Numbered from the stretch's first letter, positions 19,404 through 28,125 are shown. The stretch: 64,000 nucleotides of DNA from Nocardia brasiliensis (GCF_011801125.1 NZ_CP046171.1:6386001-6450000); one strand, 5' to 3'. Notes: generated by a model not told the origin, from the letters alone. Numbers and translations are program-made.

Positions 19404-20591
19404 ATGAGCTCGAAAAATGGGGGATTCTCCGTGCGCGGCGTGCGGGAGTGGCTGGAAGGTCCGGCCGCGAGCGTCGCCGAACGCGGCGGCAAGTTGAACG
19501 TGCTGCGGGGAGCCGTGGCCCGGGTCACCACCCCGTTGCTGCCCGACGACTATCTGCACCTGGCCAACCCGCTGTGGTCGGCGCGCGAGCTGCGCGGCCG
19601 CATCGTGGACGTGCGCAAGGAAACCGCCGACTCGGCCACCCTGGTGATCAAGCCGGGCTGGGGCTTCGACTTCAAATACCAACCGGGCCAGTACATCGGC
19701 ATCGGCGTGCTCATCGACGGCCGCTGGCACTGGCGGTCCTATTCGCTGACCTGCCCGCCGAATTGGTCGGACCCGGGCACCGGCGGCAAACGGGTCATCT
19801 CGATCGCGGTCAAGGCGATGCCGGAGGGGTTCCTGTCCAGCCACCTGGTCAGCGGCGTCCCGGTCGGCACCGTGGTGCGGCTGGCCGCGCCGCAGGGCGG
19901 CTTCGTGCTGCCCTATCCGCCGCCGGAGCGGGTGCTGTTCCTGACCGCCGGTAGCGGTATCACCCCGGTGATGGCGATGCTGCGGGCGATGGACCGGCGC
20001 GATCTGGTCACCGATGTGGTGCATCTGCACTCCGCGCGGACCGCCGAGGACGTGATGTTCGGCGCCGAACTGCGCGACCTGCACGACCGGCACAGCGCCG
20101 CCGCCACCGGGGAGCGTTCCCCGGCCAGCTTCACCTCGCACCTGCACCTCACCGGCGAGCAGGGCAAGTTCGCCCTGGCCGACCTGGACACCAAGATCCC
20201 GGACTGGCGCGAACGCCAGACCTGGGCCTGCGGCCCGGCCGCGATGCTCGACGAGATCGAGCAGCACTGGCGCGAGGCGGGCCTGGCCGACCAGTTGCAC
20301 GTCGAGCGGTTCGAGATCGAGCGCTCGGCGGTGGGCGAGGGCGGCACGGTCAGCTTCGGCAAGACCGGGCGCACGATCGAGGTGGACGGCGCGACCAGCC
20401 TGCTCGAGGCGGGCGAGTCGGCCGGGGTGCAGATGCCGTTCGGCTGCCGCATGGGCATCTGCCAGACCTGTGTCGTGACACTGAGTTCGGGCCACGTGCG
20501 CGACCTGCGCAACGGCGACGAGCACCGCGAAGGCGACAAGGTGCAGACCTGCGTCTCCGCCGCGGCCGGGGACTGCACCCTCGACGTCTAG
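19404..20591 (+). CDS. Ferredoxin reductase with C-terminal 2Fe-2S domain (Rv3230c-like)
   Basis: 395 residues from ATG 19404 (19359 also possible). Order: FAD domain with RSYSLTCPP (R-x-Y-S-L flavin motif), NAD(P)H domain with [17 protein letters not shown], and a plant-type 2Fe-2S ferredoxin at the C-terminus with CRMGICQTC and a last ligand in [12 protein letters not shown]. It should pass electrons from NAD(P)H to a diiron enzyme. The next two genes are membrane desaturases, and in M. tuberculosis Rv3230c supplies the stearoyl-CoA desaturase DesA3, so that role is strongly suggested. Confidence 0.92.
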   Translation: MSSKNGGFSVRGVREWLEGPAASVAERGGKLNVLRGAVARVTTPLLPDDYLHLANPLWSARELRGRIVDVRKETADSATLVIKPGWGFDFKYQPGQYIGIGVLIDGRWHWRSYSLTCPPNWSDPGTGGKRVISIAVKAMPEGFLSSHLVSGVPVGTVVRLAAPQGGFVLPYPPPERVLFLTAGSGITPVMAMLRAMDRRDLVTDVVHLHSARTAEDVMFGAELRDLHDRHSAAATGERSPASFTSHLHLTGEQGKFALADLDTKIPDWRERQTWACGPAAMLDEIEQHWREAGLADQLHVERFEIERSAVGEGGTVSFGKTGRTIEVDGATSLLEAGESAGVQMPFGCRMGICQTCVVTLSSGHVRDLRNGDEHREGDKVQTCVSAAAGDCTLDV

Positions 20592-20673
20592 GCCCCGCGC
20601 CTAGGCCACATCGCGGTACCCCGGGGCGACCTTGGGTACCCTCGACACAAATCGAGTAGGGAAAGGACCCCCG

Positions 20674-22113
20674 GTGGCCATCACCGATATTCAGGCGTTC
20701 GCCCATCTCACGGCGGCCGACATCGAGACACTGGGGCAGGAACTCGATTCGATCCGGCGTTCGGTGGAGCAGTCACGCGGCGAGCGTGACGCGAAGTACA
20801 TCCGGCGCACCATCGCCGCGCAGCGCGGCCTCGAGGTGGCCGGGCGCGCGGTGCTGTTCGGCAGTCGCAACCGGTGGGCCTGGCTCACCGGCACCGCGCT
20901 GCTCTCGGTCGCCAAGATCATCGAGAACATGGAGCTCGGGCACAACGTCGGCCACGGGCAGTGGGACTGGATGAACGACCCGGAGATCCACTCCAGCTCC
21001 TGGGAATGGGACATGACCGGCCCCTCCTCGCAGTGGCGGCGGGCGCACAACTACTCCCATCACACCTACACCAACGTGCTCGGCAAGGACGAGGACCTCG
21101 GGTTCGGCATCCTCCGGATGACCAGGGACGAGCCGTGGCGCCCACTGCATCTGGTGCAGCCGCTGGCCAACCTGGTGCTCGCCGCCACCTTCGAGTGGGG
21201 CATCGCCCTGCACGACTGGAGCATCGAGAAGGAACTGTCCAACACCCCGCGCTGGGAGCTGCGCTCGCGACCGAACGTGGAGTTCGGCCGCAAGATCGCC
21301 CGCCAGGTGACCAAGGACTTCCTGCTCTACCCGGCACTCACCGGTCCGGCGTTCAAGTCGACGCTGAAAGCGAACGCGACCGCCAACCTGGTCCGCAATC
21401 TGTGGGCCTACGCGGTGATCTTCTGCGGCCACTTCCCCGACGGCGCCGAGAAATTCACCATCGAACAGCTCGAGGGCGAGACCAGCGGCGAATGGTATCT
21501 GCGGCAGATGCTCGGCAGCGCCAACTTCAAGGCGGGGCCCGCCATGGCGTTCATGAGCGGCAACCTGTGCTACCAGATCGAACACCACCTGTTCCCGGAC
21601 CTGCCGAGCAATCGATACCGGGAGATCGCGGTGCGGGTGCGCGAACTGTGCGACAAGTACGACCTGCCGTACACGACGGGTTCGCTCGGCAAGCAATACC
21701 TGCTCGCCTTCCGGACCATCCACAAGCTGGCACTGCCGGATCGATTCCTGAAGGCCACCTCCGACAACGCGCCCGAGACCTCCTCGGAACGCAAGTTCGC
21801 CGGCATCACGCTGCCGTCACTGCCCAGCGCGGAGACCGCGCACTGGCTCGGCGTCGATCCGGAGACCGGCCAGCGCCGCGGGCTGCGCTCGGCCCTGCGC
21901 GAGGCCAAGGTCGTGCTGAAGGAGAAGGCCCGGCAGGAGAAGGAGATGCTGCGCGAGGCCAAGCGCGCGCTCAAGGAGAAGGCCGAGCACGAGACGGTGC
22001 TGCTGCGCGAGGCCACGCAGGCGCTGCAGGACCGAGCGCGGCAGGAGCAGGCGTCGCTGCGCCGCAAAGCCGTGCGCGAGAAGGCGCTGTGGCGGCTGCG
22101 GCGCAGCCGCTAG
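20674..22113 (+). CDS. desA3: Membrane acyl-CoA desaturase (DesA3-like) with coiled-coil tail
   Basis: 479 residues from GTG 20674, with GGAAAGGA upstream. The three histidine clusters for the diiron site are GHNVGH (H90, H94), HNYSHH (125-130) and QIEHH near 304, and hydrophobic stretches flank them. It should introduce a cis double bond in a saturated acyl-CoA. Residues from about 400 to the end form a long charged helix rich in Lys, Glu, Arg and Ala with repeated K/REKA...LREA units, a coiled coil not found in the next paralogue. It is 82 bases downstream of the reductase gene and probably shares its transcript. Confidence 0.88.
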   Translation: MAITDIQAFAHLTAADIETLGQELDSIRRSVEQSRGERDAKYIRRTIAAQRGLEVAGRAVLFGSRNRWAWLTGTALLSVAKIIENMELGHNVGHGQWDWMNDPEIHSSSWEWDMTGPSSQWRRAHNYSHHTYTNVLGKDEDLGFGILRMTRDEPWRPLHLVQPLANLVLAATFEWGIALHDWSIEKELSNTPRWELRSRPNVEFGRKIARQVTKDFLLYPALTGPAFKSTLKANATANLVRNLWAYAVIFCGHFPDGAEKFTIEQLEGETSGEWYLRQMLGSANFKAGPAMAFMSGNLCYQIEHHLFPDLPSNRYREIAVRVRELCDKYDLPYTTGSLGKQYLLAFRTIHKLALPDRFLKATSDNAPETSSERKFAGITLPSLPSAETAHWLGVDPETGQRRGLRSALREAKVVLKEKARQEKEMLREAKRALKEKAEHETVLLREATQALQDRARQEQASLRRKAVREKALWRLRRSR

Positions 22114-22265
22114 CCCCACCGTGCGGCCGGGCGTCCAGGTGGCCGCCCGGCGACGCCGGAAGACCGTGCGGGAGAAGGCTTTACGCTGTACTACCCCCGG
22201 TGCGTGATTAGCATCTTACGATCATGTTCGCAATGGGGGATTTGCCACATCGAGGTGGCACATCT

Positions 22266-22302
22266 CGTAACCTACGGTCACGTAACTTACGGTACTGTAA
22301 CC
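22266..22302 (+). promoter_or_regulatory. Three tandem 15-bp repeats before the second desaturase
   Basis: CGTAACCTACGGT (22266), CGTAACTTACGGT (22281) and TGTAACC (22296) recur at an exact 15-base period, ending four bases before the ATG. The middle unit holds the palindrome CGTAA-c-TTACG. The phasing looks like a multi-site operator for a repressor, overlapping the promoter and start codon. The first desaturase gene lacks these repeats. Confidence 0.6.
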
Positions 22303-22305
22303 GCC

Positions 22306-23574
22306 ATGGCGATCTCGGATGTCAAGGAATACGCACACCTCACCGAGGCCGACGTGGAAGCACTCGGCGCGGAGTTCGACGCGATTCGTCGCGATATCGA
22401 GGAATCGCGCGGTGCGCGCGACGCGAACTACATCCGTAACGTCATCCGGCTCCAGCGGGCGCTCGAGATCGGCGGCCGCGGCGTGCTGTTCGCCAGCTTC
22501 CTACCGCCGGCCTGGATCGCGGGCGTCGCCATGCTGAGCACCGCCAAGATCATCGAGAACATGGAGATCGGGCACAACACCATGCACGGGCAGTGGGACT
22601 GGATGAACGATCCGGAAATCCACTCCAGCTCTTGGGAATGGGACAACGCGGGCGCGGCCAAGCATTGGAAGCACACGCACAACTACCTGCACCACAAGTA
22701 CACCAATGTGCTCGGCATGGACGACGACATCGGCTACGGCCTGCTGCGCGTCACCCGCGACCAGCGGTGGAAGCCGTTCAACCTGGGCAACCCGATCTAC
22801 AACCTGGTGCTGCAGCTGCTGTTCGAATACGGCGTCTCGATCCAGCACATGGAGCTGGGCAAGCTGGCCGCGGGCCGGTTCAAGCCGGGCACGCCCGAGC
22901 GGGCCGAGTTCGACCGCAAGCGCAACGAGGCGCTGACCAAGATGGGCAAGCAGATCCTCAAGGATTACGTGATCTTCCCCGCCCTCACCGGTCCGGCCTT
23001 CCTCACCACGCTGACCGCCAACCTGGCCGCCAACGCGATCCGCAACGTGTGGTCCAACGCGGTGATCTTCTGCGGTCACTTCCCCGACGGCGCGGAGAAG
23101 TTCACCAAGGCCGATATCGACAACGAGACCAAGGGCCAGTGGTACCTGCGCCAGATGCTCGGCAGCGCCAACATCTCCGGCGGTCCGCTCACCCACTTCA
23201 TGACCGGCAACCTGAGCCACCAGATCGAGCACCACCTGTTCCCCGACCTGCCGAGCAACCGCTACGCCGAGATCGCGGTCCGGGTACGGGAACTCGCCGA
23301 GAAGTACGACCTGCCCTACACCACCGGTTCGCTGCCGGTGCAGTACTTCAAGGCCTGGCGCACCATCCTCAAGCTGTCGCTGCCGAACAAGTACCTGCGC
23401 GACACCGCCGACGACGCGCCGGAGACCGCCTCGGAGCGCAAGTTCGCCGGCAACACCGTCGCCACTATCGACCCGGTCACCGGCAAGCGGCGCGGCCTGC
23501 GCACCGCCCTCGCCGCCGGGCGCCGCCGCCTGAACCGCCGCGCCGAGACCCGCACCCCCGCGTACGCGCGCTGA
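22306..23574 (+). CDS. Membrane acyl-CoA desaturase, paralogue of the preceding gene
   Basis: 422 residues from ATG 22306. Histidine clusters are GHNTMHG, HNYLHHKY and QIEHHLFPDLPSNRY, with the same spacing as the upstream gene, and much of the sequence is shared (for example PEIHSSSWEWD and FCGHFPDGAEKFT). It lacks the long coiled-coil tail and ends with a short basic region. It should use the same reductase. A separate 190-base upstream region with a triple repeat suggests independent regulation, so the pair may be adapted to different conditions or chain lengths. Confidence 0.88.
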   Translation: MAISDVKEYAHLTEADVEALGAEFDAIRRDIEESRGARDANYIRNVIRLQRALEIGGRGVLFASFLPPAWIAGVAMLSTAKIIENMEIGHNTMHGQWDWMNDPEIHSSSWEWDNAGAAKHWKHTHNYLHHKYTNVLGMDDDIGYGLLRVTRDQRWKPFNLGNPIYNLVLQLLFEYGVSIQHMELGKLAAGRFKPGTPERAEFDRKRNEALTKMGKQILKDYVIFPALTGPAFLTTLTANLAANAIRNVWSNAVIFCGHFPDGAEKFTKADIDNETKGQWYLRQMLGSANISGGPLTHFMTGNLSHQIEHHLFPDLPSNRYAEIAVRVRELAEKYDLPYTTGSLPVQYFKAWRTILKLSLPNKYLRDTADDAPETASERKFAGNTVATIDPVTGKRRGLRTALAAGRRRLNRRAETRTPAYAR

Positions 23575-23670
23575 CCGGCGTTCCCGCGCCCGTGCCGCAG
23601 GCCGGAGCGGGGGCGGGAGTGCCGAAAGGGCGCGTGCGAGCAGTTGGCCCCCTGCTGGTTGACTGAGCGC

Positions 23671-24306
23671 GTGGGTGCTGACGGACTGAGTGTTTACGAC
23701 GCGATCCGGCTGCGGCGCGACGTGCGGGCGGAGTTCACCGGCGAGGTGCTCGACGACGCCACGCTGTGGCGGCTGCTGGAGGCCGCGCACCGGGCGCCCA
23801 GCGTCGGCAATTCGCAGCCGTGGGATTTCGTGGTGGTCCGCGATCCGGCCACGTTGCGCACGTTCGCCGGGCACGTGGCGGACAAGCGGGCCGAGTTCCG
23901 CGACGCGCTGCCGCCGGAGCGAGCCGCCACCTTCGAACCGATCAAGATCGAGGGCATCGTCGAGAGCGGCACCGGGATCGTGGTCACCTATGATCACGGC
24001 CGCGCTGGCCCGCAGGTGCTCGGCCGGGCCACCGTCCCCGAAACCGGCGTCTACTCCGCGGTTCTCGCGATCCAGAACCTCTGGCTCGCCGCCACCGCCG
24101 AGGGCGTCGGCGTCGGCTGGGTGTCGTTCTACGCGCCCGAATTCCTCGCCGAGCTGGTCGGGCTGCCCGCGGGTGTGCGGCCGGTCGCGTGGCTGTGCGC
24201 CGGGCCGGTGCACGGCTTCCAGCAGGTTCCCGATCTGGAACGCTTCGGCTGGCGCACGGGGCGGCCATTGCTCGACGCGGTGCATCATGAGGTCTACCGA
24301 AAGTAG
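23671..24306 (+). CDS. bluB: BluB-like 5,6-dimethylbenzimidazole synthase
   Basis: 211 residues from GTG 23671 (a TTG at 23644 is less likely). Nitroreductase-fold FMN protein of the BluB type, which converts FMNH2 and oxygen to the lower ligand of vitamin B12. Supporting segments are VYDAIRLRRDVRAEFTG, LLEAAHRAPSVGNSQPWDFVVV, and AVLAIQNLWLAATAEGVGVGWVSFY, all typical of BluB. No cobalamin genes or B12 riboswitch are near it. A short palindrome (TGCAT-tttg-ATGCA) follows the stop. Confidence 0.85.
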   Translation: MGADGLSVYDAIRLRRDVRAEFTGEVLDDATLWRLLEAAHRAPSVGNSQPWDFVVVRDPATLRTFAGHVADKRAEFRDALPPERAATFEPIKIEGIVESGTGIVVTYDHGRAGPQVLGRATVPETGVYSAVLAIQNLWLAATAEGVGVGWVSFYAPEFLAELVGLPAGVRPVAWLCAGPVHGFQQVPDLERFGWRTGRPLLDAVHHEVYRK

Positions 24307-24316
24307 TTCGCTGTAT

Positions 24317-24330
24317 TGCATTTTGATGCA
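24317..24330. promoter_or_regulatory. Short palindrome after bluB
   Basis: TGCAT (24317-24321) and ATGCA (24326-24330) flank TTTG just after the bluB stop, in an AT-richer patch upstream of the small gene at 24506. It could be an operator for that gene or a weak terminator. The rest of the 199-base gap shows nothing else. Confidence 0.3.
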
Positions 24331-24505
24331 CAGTCCGGCGTGTCGCACGGCGTGTCGCGGAGCGTCCGCGCAGAATATCGGCGTCCCCGCGCCACGACCG
24401 GAGGCATGGGGTCGGGGTCGTGGGGTTCAGCCGCTCATCGATTGGGTACGTCCTTGTACACACCCATCGCGGATGCAGCGTTCTTTTCGGCTCAGGAGGT
24501 TTGCC

Positions 24506-24748
24506 ATGGCCAATGTCGACGCCGTCCGGCTGTCGAACGAGCTTGGCATCGATCTGGCACACGCGATGCTGCGCCTGCGCAGGGAAGCCCGCCCCGGCGA
24601 GTCGAACCACGATACGTGCCTGCGCATCATCGCCGACGAGGTCCGCAAACCGCGCACCCCCCAACGGGAGTCGCCTACCTTCCGGACCCGCCCCGCAGCC
24701 GACGGCACCCTGCCCCTCCTCCCACCCACCCGCGCCCGCCACCGCTGA
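24506..24748 (+). CDS. Small protein of unknown function
   Basis: 80 residues from ATG 24506, with a strong CTCAGGAGG ribosome site eight bases upstream, the main reason to believe it is real. The first 50 residues look helical (VDAVRLSNELGIDLAHAMLRLRREA and CLRIIADEVRK) and the tail is arginine- and proline-rich. I recognise no family. It lies alone in an accessory stretch between bluB and a convergent acetyltransferase. Confidence 0.6.
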   Translation: MANVDAVRLSNELGIDLAHAMLRLRREARPGESNHDTCLRIIADEVRKPRTPQRESPTFRTRPAADGTLPLLPPTRARHR

Positions 24749-24781
24749 CCTCCACTCGAATCGGTGCGGTGCGGCGGTGGT

Positions 24782-25261
24782 TCACCAGCGCAGGACGACC
24801 TCGTGCTCGCCGTCCAGTATCCGGCCCGTCGGCTCGAAACCCAGTGCGCGGTAGAAGCCCGCGGGCGTGCCGGGGCCTGTCGCGTAACTGGTGTACAGCT
24901 CGCGCACGCCCTGCGCGGTCAGTCGATCCACCAGCAGGCCCAAGACGGCGCGGCCGATTCCGCGGCCCTGCGCCGGGGCCGCGACCATGAAGCGCCACAG
25001 GAACACGCCCCGCAGCTCGGGGTGATCTTCGTCTAGTCCGAGATGCACCATCAGGAAACCGGCGGGCACGTCATCGGCGTAGACGGCCCGATACCAGAGG
25101 CAGTCCGAAAAGTGGGCCTCCGCAATGGAAACGCTGTTGTCGATCACCATGGGTCGCTGCTCGACGCTCAGTGTCTCGCTCAAAGCGCATACCGCGTAAA
25201 GGTTCTCGCGATCTATGCGGCGCAGCTCGAGGCGCGGCAGTTCCCCGGTCGATTCGGTCAT
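24782..25261 (-). CDS. GNAT family N-acetyltransferase
   Basis: 159 residues. The GNAT core is visible as LELRRIDRENLYAVCAL at the N-terminus, FLWRFMVAAPAQGRGIGRAVL with the acetyl-CoA loop (QGRGIG) at about residues 98-103, and PAGFYRALGFEPTGRILDGEHEVVLRW at the end. The layout resembles spermidine/BltD-type acetyltransferases, so a polyamine or small amine substrate is possible but unproved. Its stop lies 33 bases from the convergent small gene. Confidence 0.85.
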   Translation of the reverse strand: MTESTGELPRLELRRIDRENLYAVCALSETLSVEQRPMVIDNSVSIAEAHFSDCLWYRAVYADDVPAGFLMVHLGLDEDHPELRGVFLWRFMVAAPAQGRGIGRAVLGLLVDRLTAQGVRELYTSYATGPGTPAGFYRALGFEPTGRILDGEHEVVLRW

Positions 25262-25306
25262 CCCCCTTGGTACCGACCGACCGGGGCCTGCTCAACAGAT
25301 TTTCGA

Positions 25307-26599
25307 TCAGACCCGTTCCAGCACGGCCGAGGCGCCGATGCCACCCGCGGCGCAGATGCCGAGCAGCGCCGCGTTCTTACCGGTGCGGGCGAGCTCGTTG
25401 GCCATCGTCGTCACCATGCGCGCGCCGGTGGCGCCGAACGGGTGACCGAGCGAGACCGAACCGCCGTGCACATTGAGCCGGTCGATGTCGACCTCGCCGA
25501 CGGCGCTGTCGCGATCGAGCCGGGTCTTGGCCCACTCGTCACTGGCCAGCGCCGTGAGCACGGACAGTGTCTGCGCCGCGAAGGCCTCGTGGATGTCGAC
25601 GAAATCGATGTCGCCCAGCGACATTCCGGCCTTGTCCAGCGCCCGCGGCATGGAGATGGCCGGACCGATCAGCACCTGATCGGTGGGATCGACGCTGACG
25701 TAGCTCCAGGAACGGAAGGCGGCGAGCGGACGGTAGCCGAGCGCCGCGGCCTTCTCCTCGCTCATCAGCAGCACGGCGGAGGCGCCGTCGGTGAGCGGGC
25801 TGGCATTGCCCGCGGTCACCGTGCCGTTTTCGGCGAAAACCGGCTTCAGTTTCGACAGTTTTTCTACGCTGGTGTCGCCGCGGACCAGTCCGTCGCGGTC
25901 GATCTCGATGCCCTCCGGCGTGCGCACCCGCAACACCTCGTCGTCGAAGCGGCCCGACGCGATGGCGGCGGCGGCGCGGTGATGCGACCGGGCGGCGAAC
26001 TCGTCCTGATCGGCTCGGCTGATGCCGTGGATGCGGGCCATTTTCTCGGCCGACTCCCCCATCACCTCTCCGGTGGTGCGTTCGGCGATCTTCGGCCGGC
26101 TGGGCAGGATGTCGGTGAACGGCGCGAGCTGGCGGATCGCGCTCAGGTAGTCCTTCGGCTTCGGCTTGCCCAGCGCCAGCGGCGCCGCCGCGTGCACCAC
26201 CGACTGGGGCAGCTTCACCTCGGCATTGGAGGTGGAATCGCTGCCGCCCGCGATCATGATGTCGTATTCGCCGCGCTCGATCGCGGCCACAGCCGAGGTG
26301 ACCGCCTGCAGGCCGGACGCGCACGCCCTGGTGACGGTGTGCCCCTCGCAACCGGGGTCGAGCGCGAGGTCGAGGGCGATCTCACGGGCGATGTTGGGTG
26401 CCACGCTCGGCAGAATGACCCCGCCCCAGACGATGGCCTGCACCTGAGCGCCGGGCAGACCGGTCCGCTCCAGCAGGCCACGGACCGCGGCATCGGCGAG
26501 CGCGATGGAATCCATCCGGGTGTATCCGGTGAACGCACGCACGAACGGCGTGCGCGCACCGGACACGATAACGGCACGGCGAGCAGCCTTGGTGGCCAT
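25307..26599 (-). CDS. Acetyl-CoA C-acyltransferase (thiolase, FadI-like)
   Basis: 430 residues from ATG 26599, with GAAAGGA upstream. Catalyses thiolytic cleavage of 3-ketoacyl-CoA in beta-oxidation. The nucleophile is C93 in VTRACASGLQAV; the histidine is in VHGGSVSLGHPFGATGAR and the second cysteine in GICAAGGIGASAV. The length and the insert after SNAEVKLPQ resemble FadI rather than the shorter biosynthetic thiolases. No hydratase/dehydrogenase partner is adjacent. A perfect 20-base palindrome 33 bases upstream suggests control by a TetR-type fatty-acid regulator encoded elsewhere. Confidence 0.9.
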   Translation of the reverse strand: MATKAARRAVIVSGARTPFVRAFTGYTRMDSIALADAAVRGLLERTGLPGAQVQAIVWGGVILPSVAPNIAREIALDLALDPGCEGHTVTRACASGLQAVTSAVAAIERGEYDIMIAGGSDSTSNAEVKLPQSVVHAAAPLALGKPKPKDYLSAIRQLAPFTDILPSRPKIAERTTGEVMGESAEKMARIHGISRADQDEFAARSHHRAAAAIASGRFDDEVLRVRTPEGIEIDRDGLVRGDTSVEKLSKLKPVFAENGTVTAGNASPLTDGASAVLLMSEEKAAALGYRPLAAFRSWSYVSVDPTDQVLIGPAISMPRALDKAGMSLGDIDFVDIHEAFAAQTLSVLTALASDEWAKTRLDRDSAVGEVDIDRLNVHGGSVSLGHPFGATGARMVTTMANELARTGKNAALLGICAAGGIGASAVLERV

Positions 26600-26631
26600 G
26601 CGATGTCCTTTCGAGAGATCTCCGGCCACCA

Positions 26632-26651
26632 AACTTACTCCTAAGTAAGTT
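26632..26651. promoter_or_regulatory. Palindromic operator upstream of the thiolase gene
   Basis: AACTTACT-ccta-AGTAAGTT is a perfect inverted repeat with eight-base arms, 33 bases upstream of the thiolase ATG. Size and symmetry fit a TetR-family dimer site. The full 320-base gap (26600-26919) otherwise holds an AT-rich tract (about 26837-26885) and the promoter of the downstream regulator, with no further gene. Confidence 0.65.
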
Positions 26652-26879
26652 CACCGTCGACCCCCTTCGCCGACGGTGACCCGTGCGCAGCGGCGATCCC
26701 CTCCACCGTCGCTGTGACCCGGCCCGCCACGCGCCGTTGCGCGACAGACCGGAGGCGCCCGTTCCGACGAACGCCCCTGCTCGTCCCGGAACACTCCGCA
26801 AGACCGATGTCGGCTGAAAATTCGGCGCGTCAGAACAGTAGCAATATTTGCACTGATTTTTCAAACTTTTTCTATTGAT

Positions 26880-26909
26880 TTGCTTTCCAGCACCGTGGCG
26901 CTCTACCCT
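26880..26909 (+). promoter_or_regulatory. Predicted promoter of the XRE/ImmA cassette
   Basis: TTGCTT (26880-26885), an 18-base spacer and TACCCT (26904-26909) resemble a housekeeping promoter. The ATG follows ten bases after the -10, so the leader would be very short. An AT-rich tract with GCAA-tat-TTGC lies just upstream. Confidence 0.45.
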
Positions 26910-26919
26910 GAAGCGCACT

Positions 26920-27624
26920 ATGCATAGCCCTTCGGAGCTGTCGCGGCGCCAGAAGCGATTCGGCCGAATCATCAAGGAGCGCCGAGACGAGCTCGGCCTC
27001 ACGCAGTTACAGATCGGCGACCTCGGGGGACCTTCGGCACCGACGATCCGCAAGATCGAGGACGGCGACGCCGCGATCAGCACGACCACGCTGAACAAAC
27101 TCGATGCGCCGCTGCGCTGGTTGCCCGGCAGTGCCGCGCGCACCTACGCGGGCGGCACCCCGGCCGCCGACGAGCCCGTGTCCGCACGGCAGCCCGGCGA
27201 GTCCGTCGTGGCCGGACCCGACTCGATCCGCTTCGAACTCGCCGACCTCACCGGTCTGCTCGCGGCCGCTGGCCGGCTCAACGACGCGGTCGAGCACGGC
27301 AGGACCACCGACCCGCAGGTGGTCACCGCGATCAGCGAACTCAACCAGGTGGTCTCGAAGCTGTCGGCGCGCTACGCGACCGCCATGCTCGAACGCAACG
27401 GCGGACCGGGCAGGCAGCTGCATCCGCTCGTGGAGATGGCCTTCGCGCACCTGCTCGAGGTGCCCGCCGAAACCAGTGACCCCACCGAACTTCAGGAACG
27501 GCGATACCGGCGGTGGCTGGCCGGACGATCGGAGGATGTCGATGCTGCGACAGAAGCACAGTTCCGGGCACGCTGGCTGGCGGCCAACGTGGATACGACC
27601 GCGAGTCGAAACGGCGGGTACTGA
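26920..27624 (+). CDS. XRE-type helix-turn-helix regulator, first gene of an ImmA cassette
   Basis: 234 residues from ATG 26920. An XRE helix-turn-helix lies at about residues 13-65 (RFGRIIKERRDELGLTQLQIG and PTIRKIEDGDAAIS). The remaining 160 residues are mostly helical (FELADLTGLLAAAGRLNDAVEHG) with no known enzyme motif and may dimerise or sense a signal. The next gene begins one base after its stop, and an ImmA/IrrE protease follows. XRE regulators paired with ImmA-type proteases are usually the protease targets. The start is supported by the promoter spacing; no ribosome site is visible. Confidence 0.82.
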   Translation: MHSPSELSRRQKRFGRIIKERRDELGLTQLQIGDLGGPSAPTIRKIEDGDAAISTTTLNKLDAPLRWLPGSAARTYAGGTPAADEPVSARQPGESVVAGPDSIRFELADLTGLLAAAGRLNDAVEHGRTTDPQVVTAISELNQVVSKLSARYATAMLERNGGPGRQLHPLVEMAFAHLLEVPAETSDPTELQERRYRRWLAGRSEDVDAATEAQFRARWLAANVDTTASRNGGY

Positions 27625-27625
27625 G

Positions 27626-28057
27626 GTGACGGAGAAGACCGACGAAGCGCCGAGCGGCGCGACTCTCACACTGAGTCACAAGATCAATCGACTGTTCGCC
27701 GTCGTGCATCCCCGCTCGGCCCCCGAGCGCAGCACCGCGACGGTCGCCGCGCAGGCGGGCGGCTACCTCGGCCGCGAGATCGACCCCGCCTACCTGGAAC
27801 GACTGCGCAGGGGCGAGTTCGACGCCGCGCTGCCCGGCACGGCAGTCGAACTCGACGTACTCGCGGCGATCGCCAAGAGCTTCGGCGTCGCGGCGGACTA
27901 CCTGACCACCTCGGGCCCGATGGCCGGGGCCATCGACCGGGAACTCGAGCTGCTCGCCACCATGCGCGACGCCAATGTGTCGAGCATCGCGCTGCGCGGT
28001 TCCAATGTCGACCAATCCATCCTGGCCAGGATCATCGAGAGCACAGACCGCGACTGA
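27626..28057 (+). CDS. EspR-like helix-turn-helix regulator
   Basis: 143 residues from GTG 27626, one base after the upstream stop. The pattern LSHKINRLFAVVHP, then PAYLERLRRGEFDAALPGTAVELDVLAAIAKSFGVAADYL, is that of the EspR/nucleoid-associated group: an extended XRE helix-turn-helix followed by a C-terminal helix used for dimerisation (RELELLATMRDANVSSIALRG). Whether it acts on virulence-type secretion genes, as M. tuberculosis EspR does, cannot be told. Being coupled to another XRE gene and followed by a peptidase suggests a local regulatory circuit. Confidence 0.78.
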   Translation: MTEKTDEAPSGATLTLSHKINRLFAVVHPRSAPERSTATVAAQAGGYLGREIDPAYLERLRRGEFDAALPGTAVELDVLAAIAKSFGVAADYLTTSGPMAGAIDRELELLATMRDANVSSIALRGSNVDQSILARIIESTDRD

Positions 28058-28079
28058 CCGACAAGTCAGTCGGTAATAT
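28053..28079 (+). promoter_or_regulatory. Overlapping palindromes and -10 before the ImmA gene
   Basis: Two inverted repeats overlap at the end of the EspR-like gene: ACTGAC-n6-GTCAGT (28053-28070) and ACCGAC-n6-GTCGGT (28057-28074). A TAATAT hexamer at 28074-28079 directly follows. This looks like an operator set over a separate promoter for the peptidase gene, where one of the two upstream regulators could bind. Confidence 0.5.
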
Positions 28080-28125
28080 CGTGGCCTACATGGGGGCACT
28101 GAGCTTGCTGTAGGAGAGAAATCGC

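Noticed and set aside
23575..23670. Cobalamin riboswitch before bluB
   Set aside because: The gap is under 100 bases and lacks a B12-box; a full aptamer would not fit.
22501..24348. 615-codon minus-strand open frame over the second desaturase and bluB
   Set aside because: Antisense shadow; both plus-strand genes have clear catalytic motifs.
25043..26644. 533-codon plus-strand open frame
   Set aside because: Antisense to the thiolase, whose active-site motifs are unambiguous.
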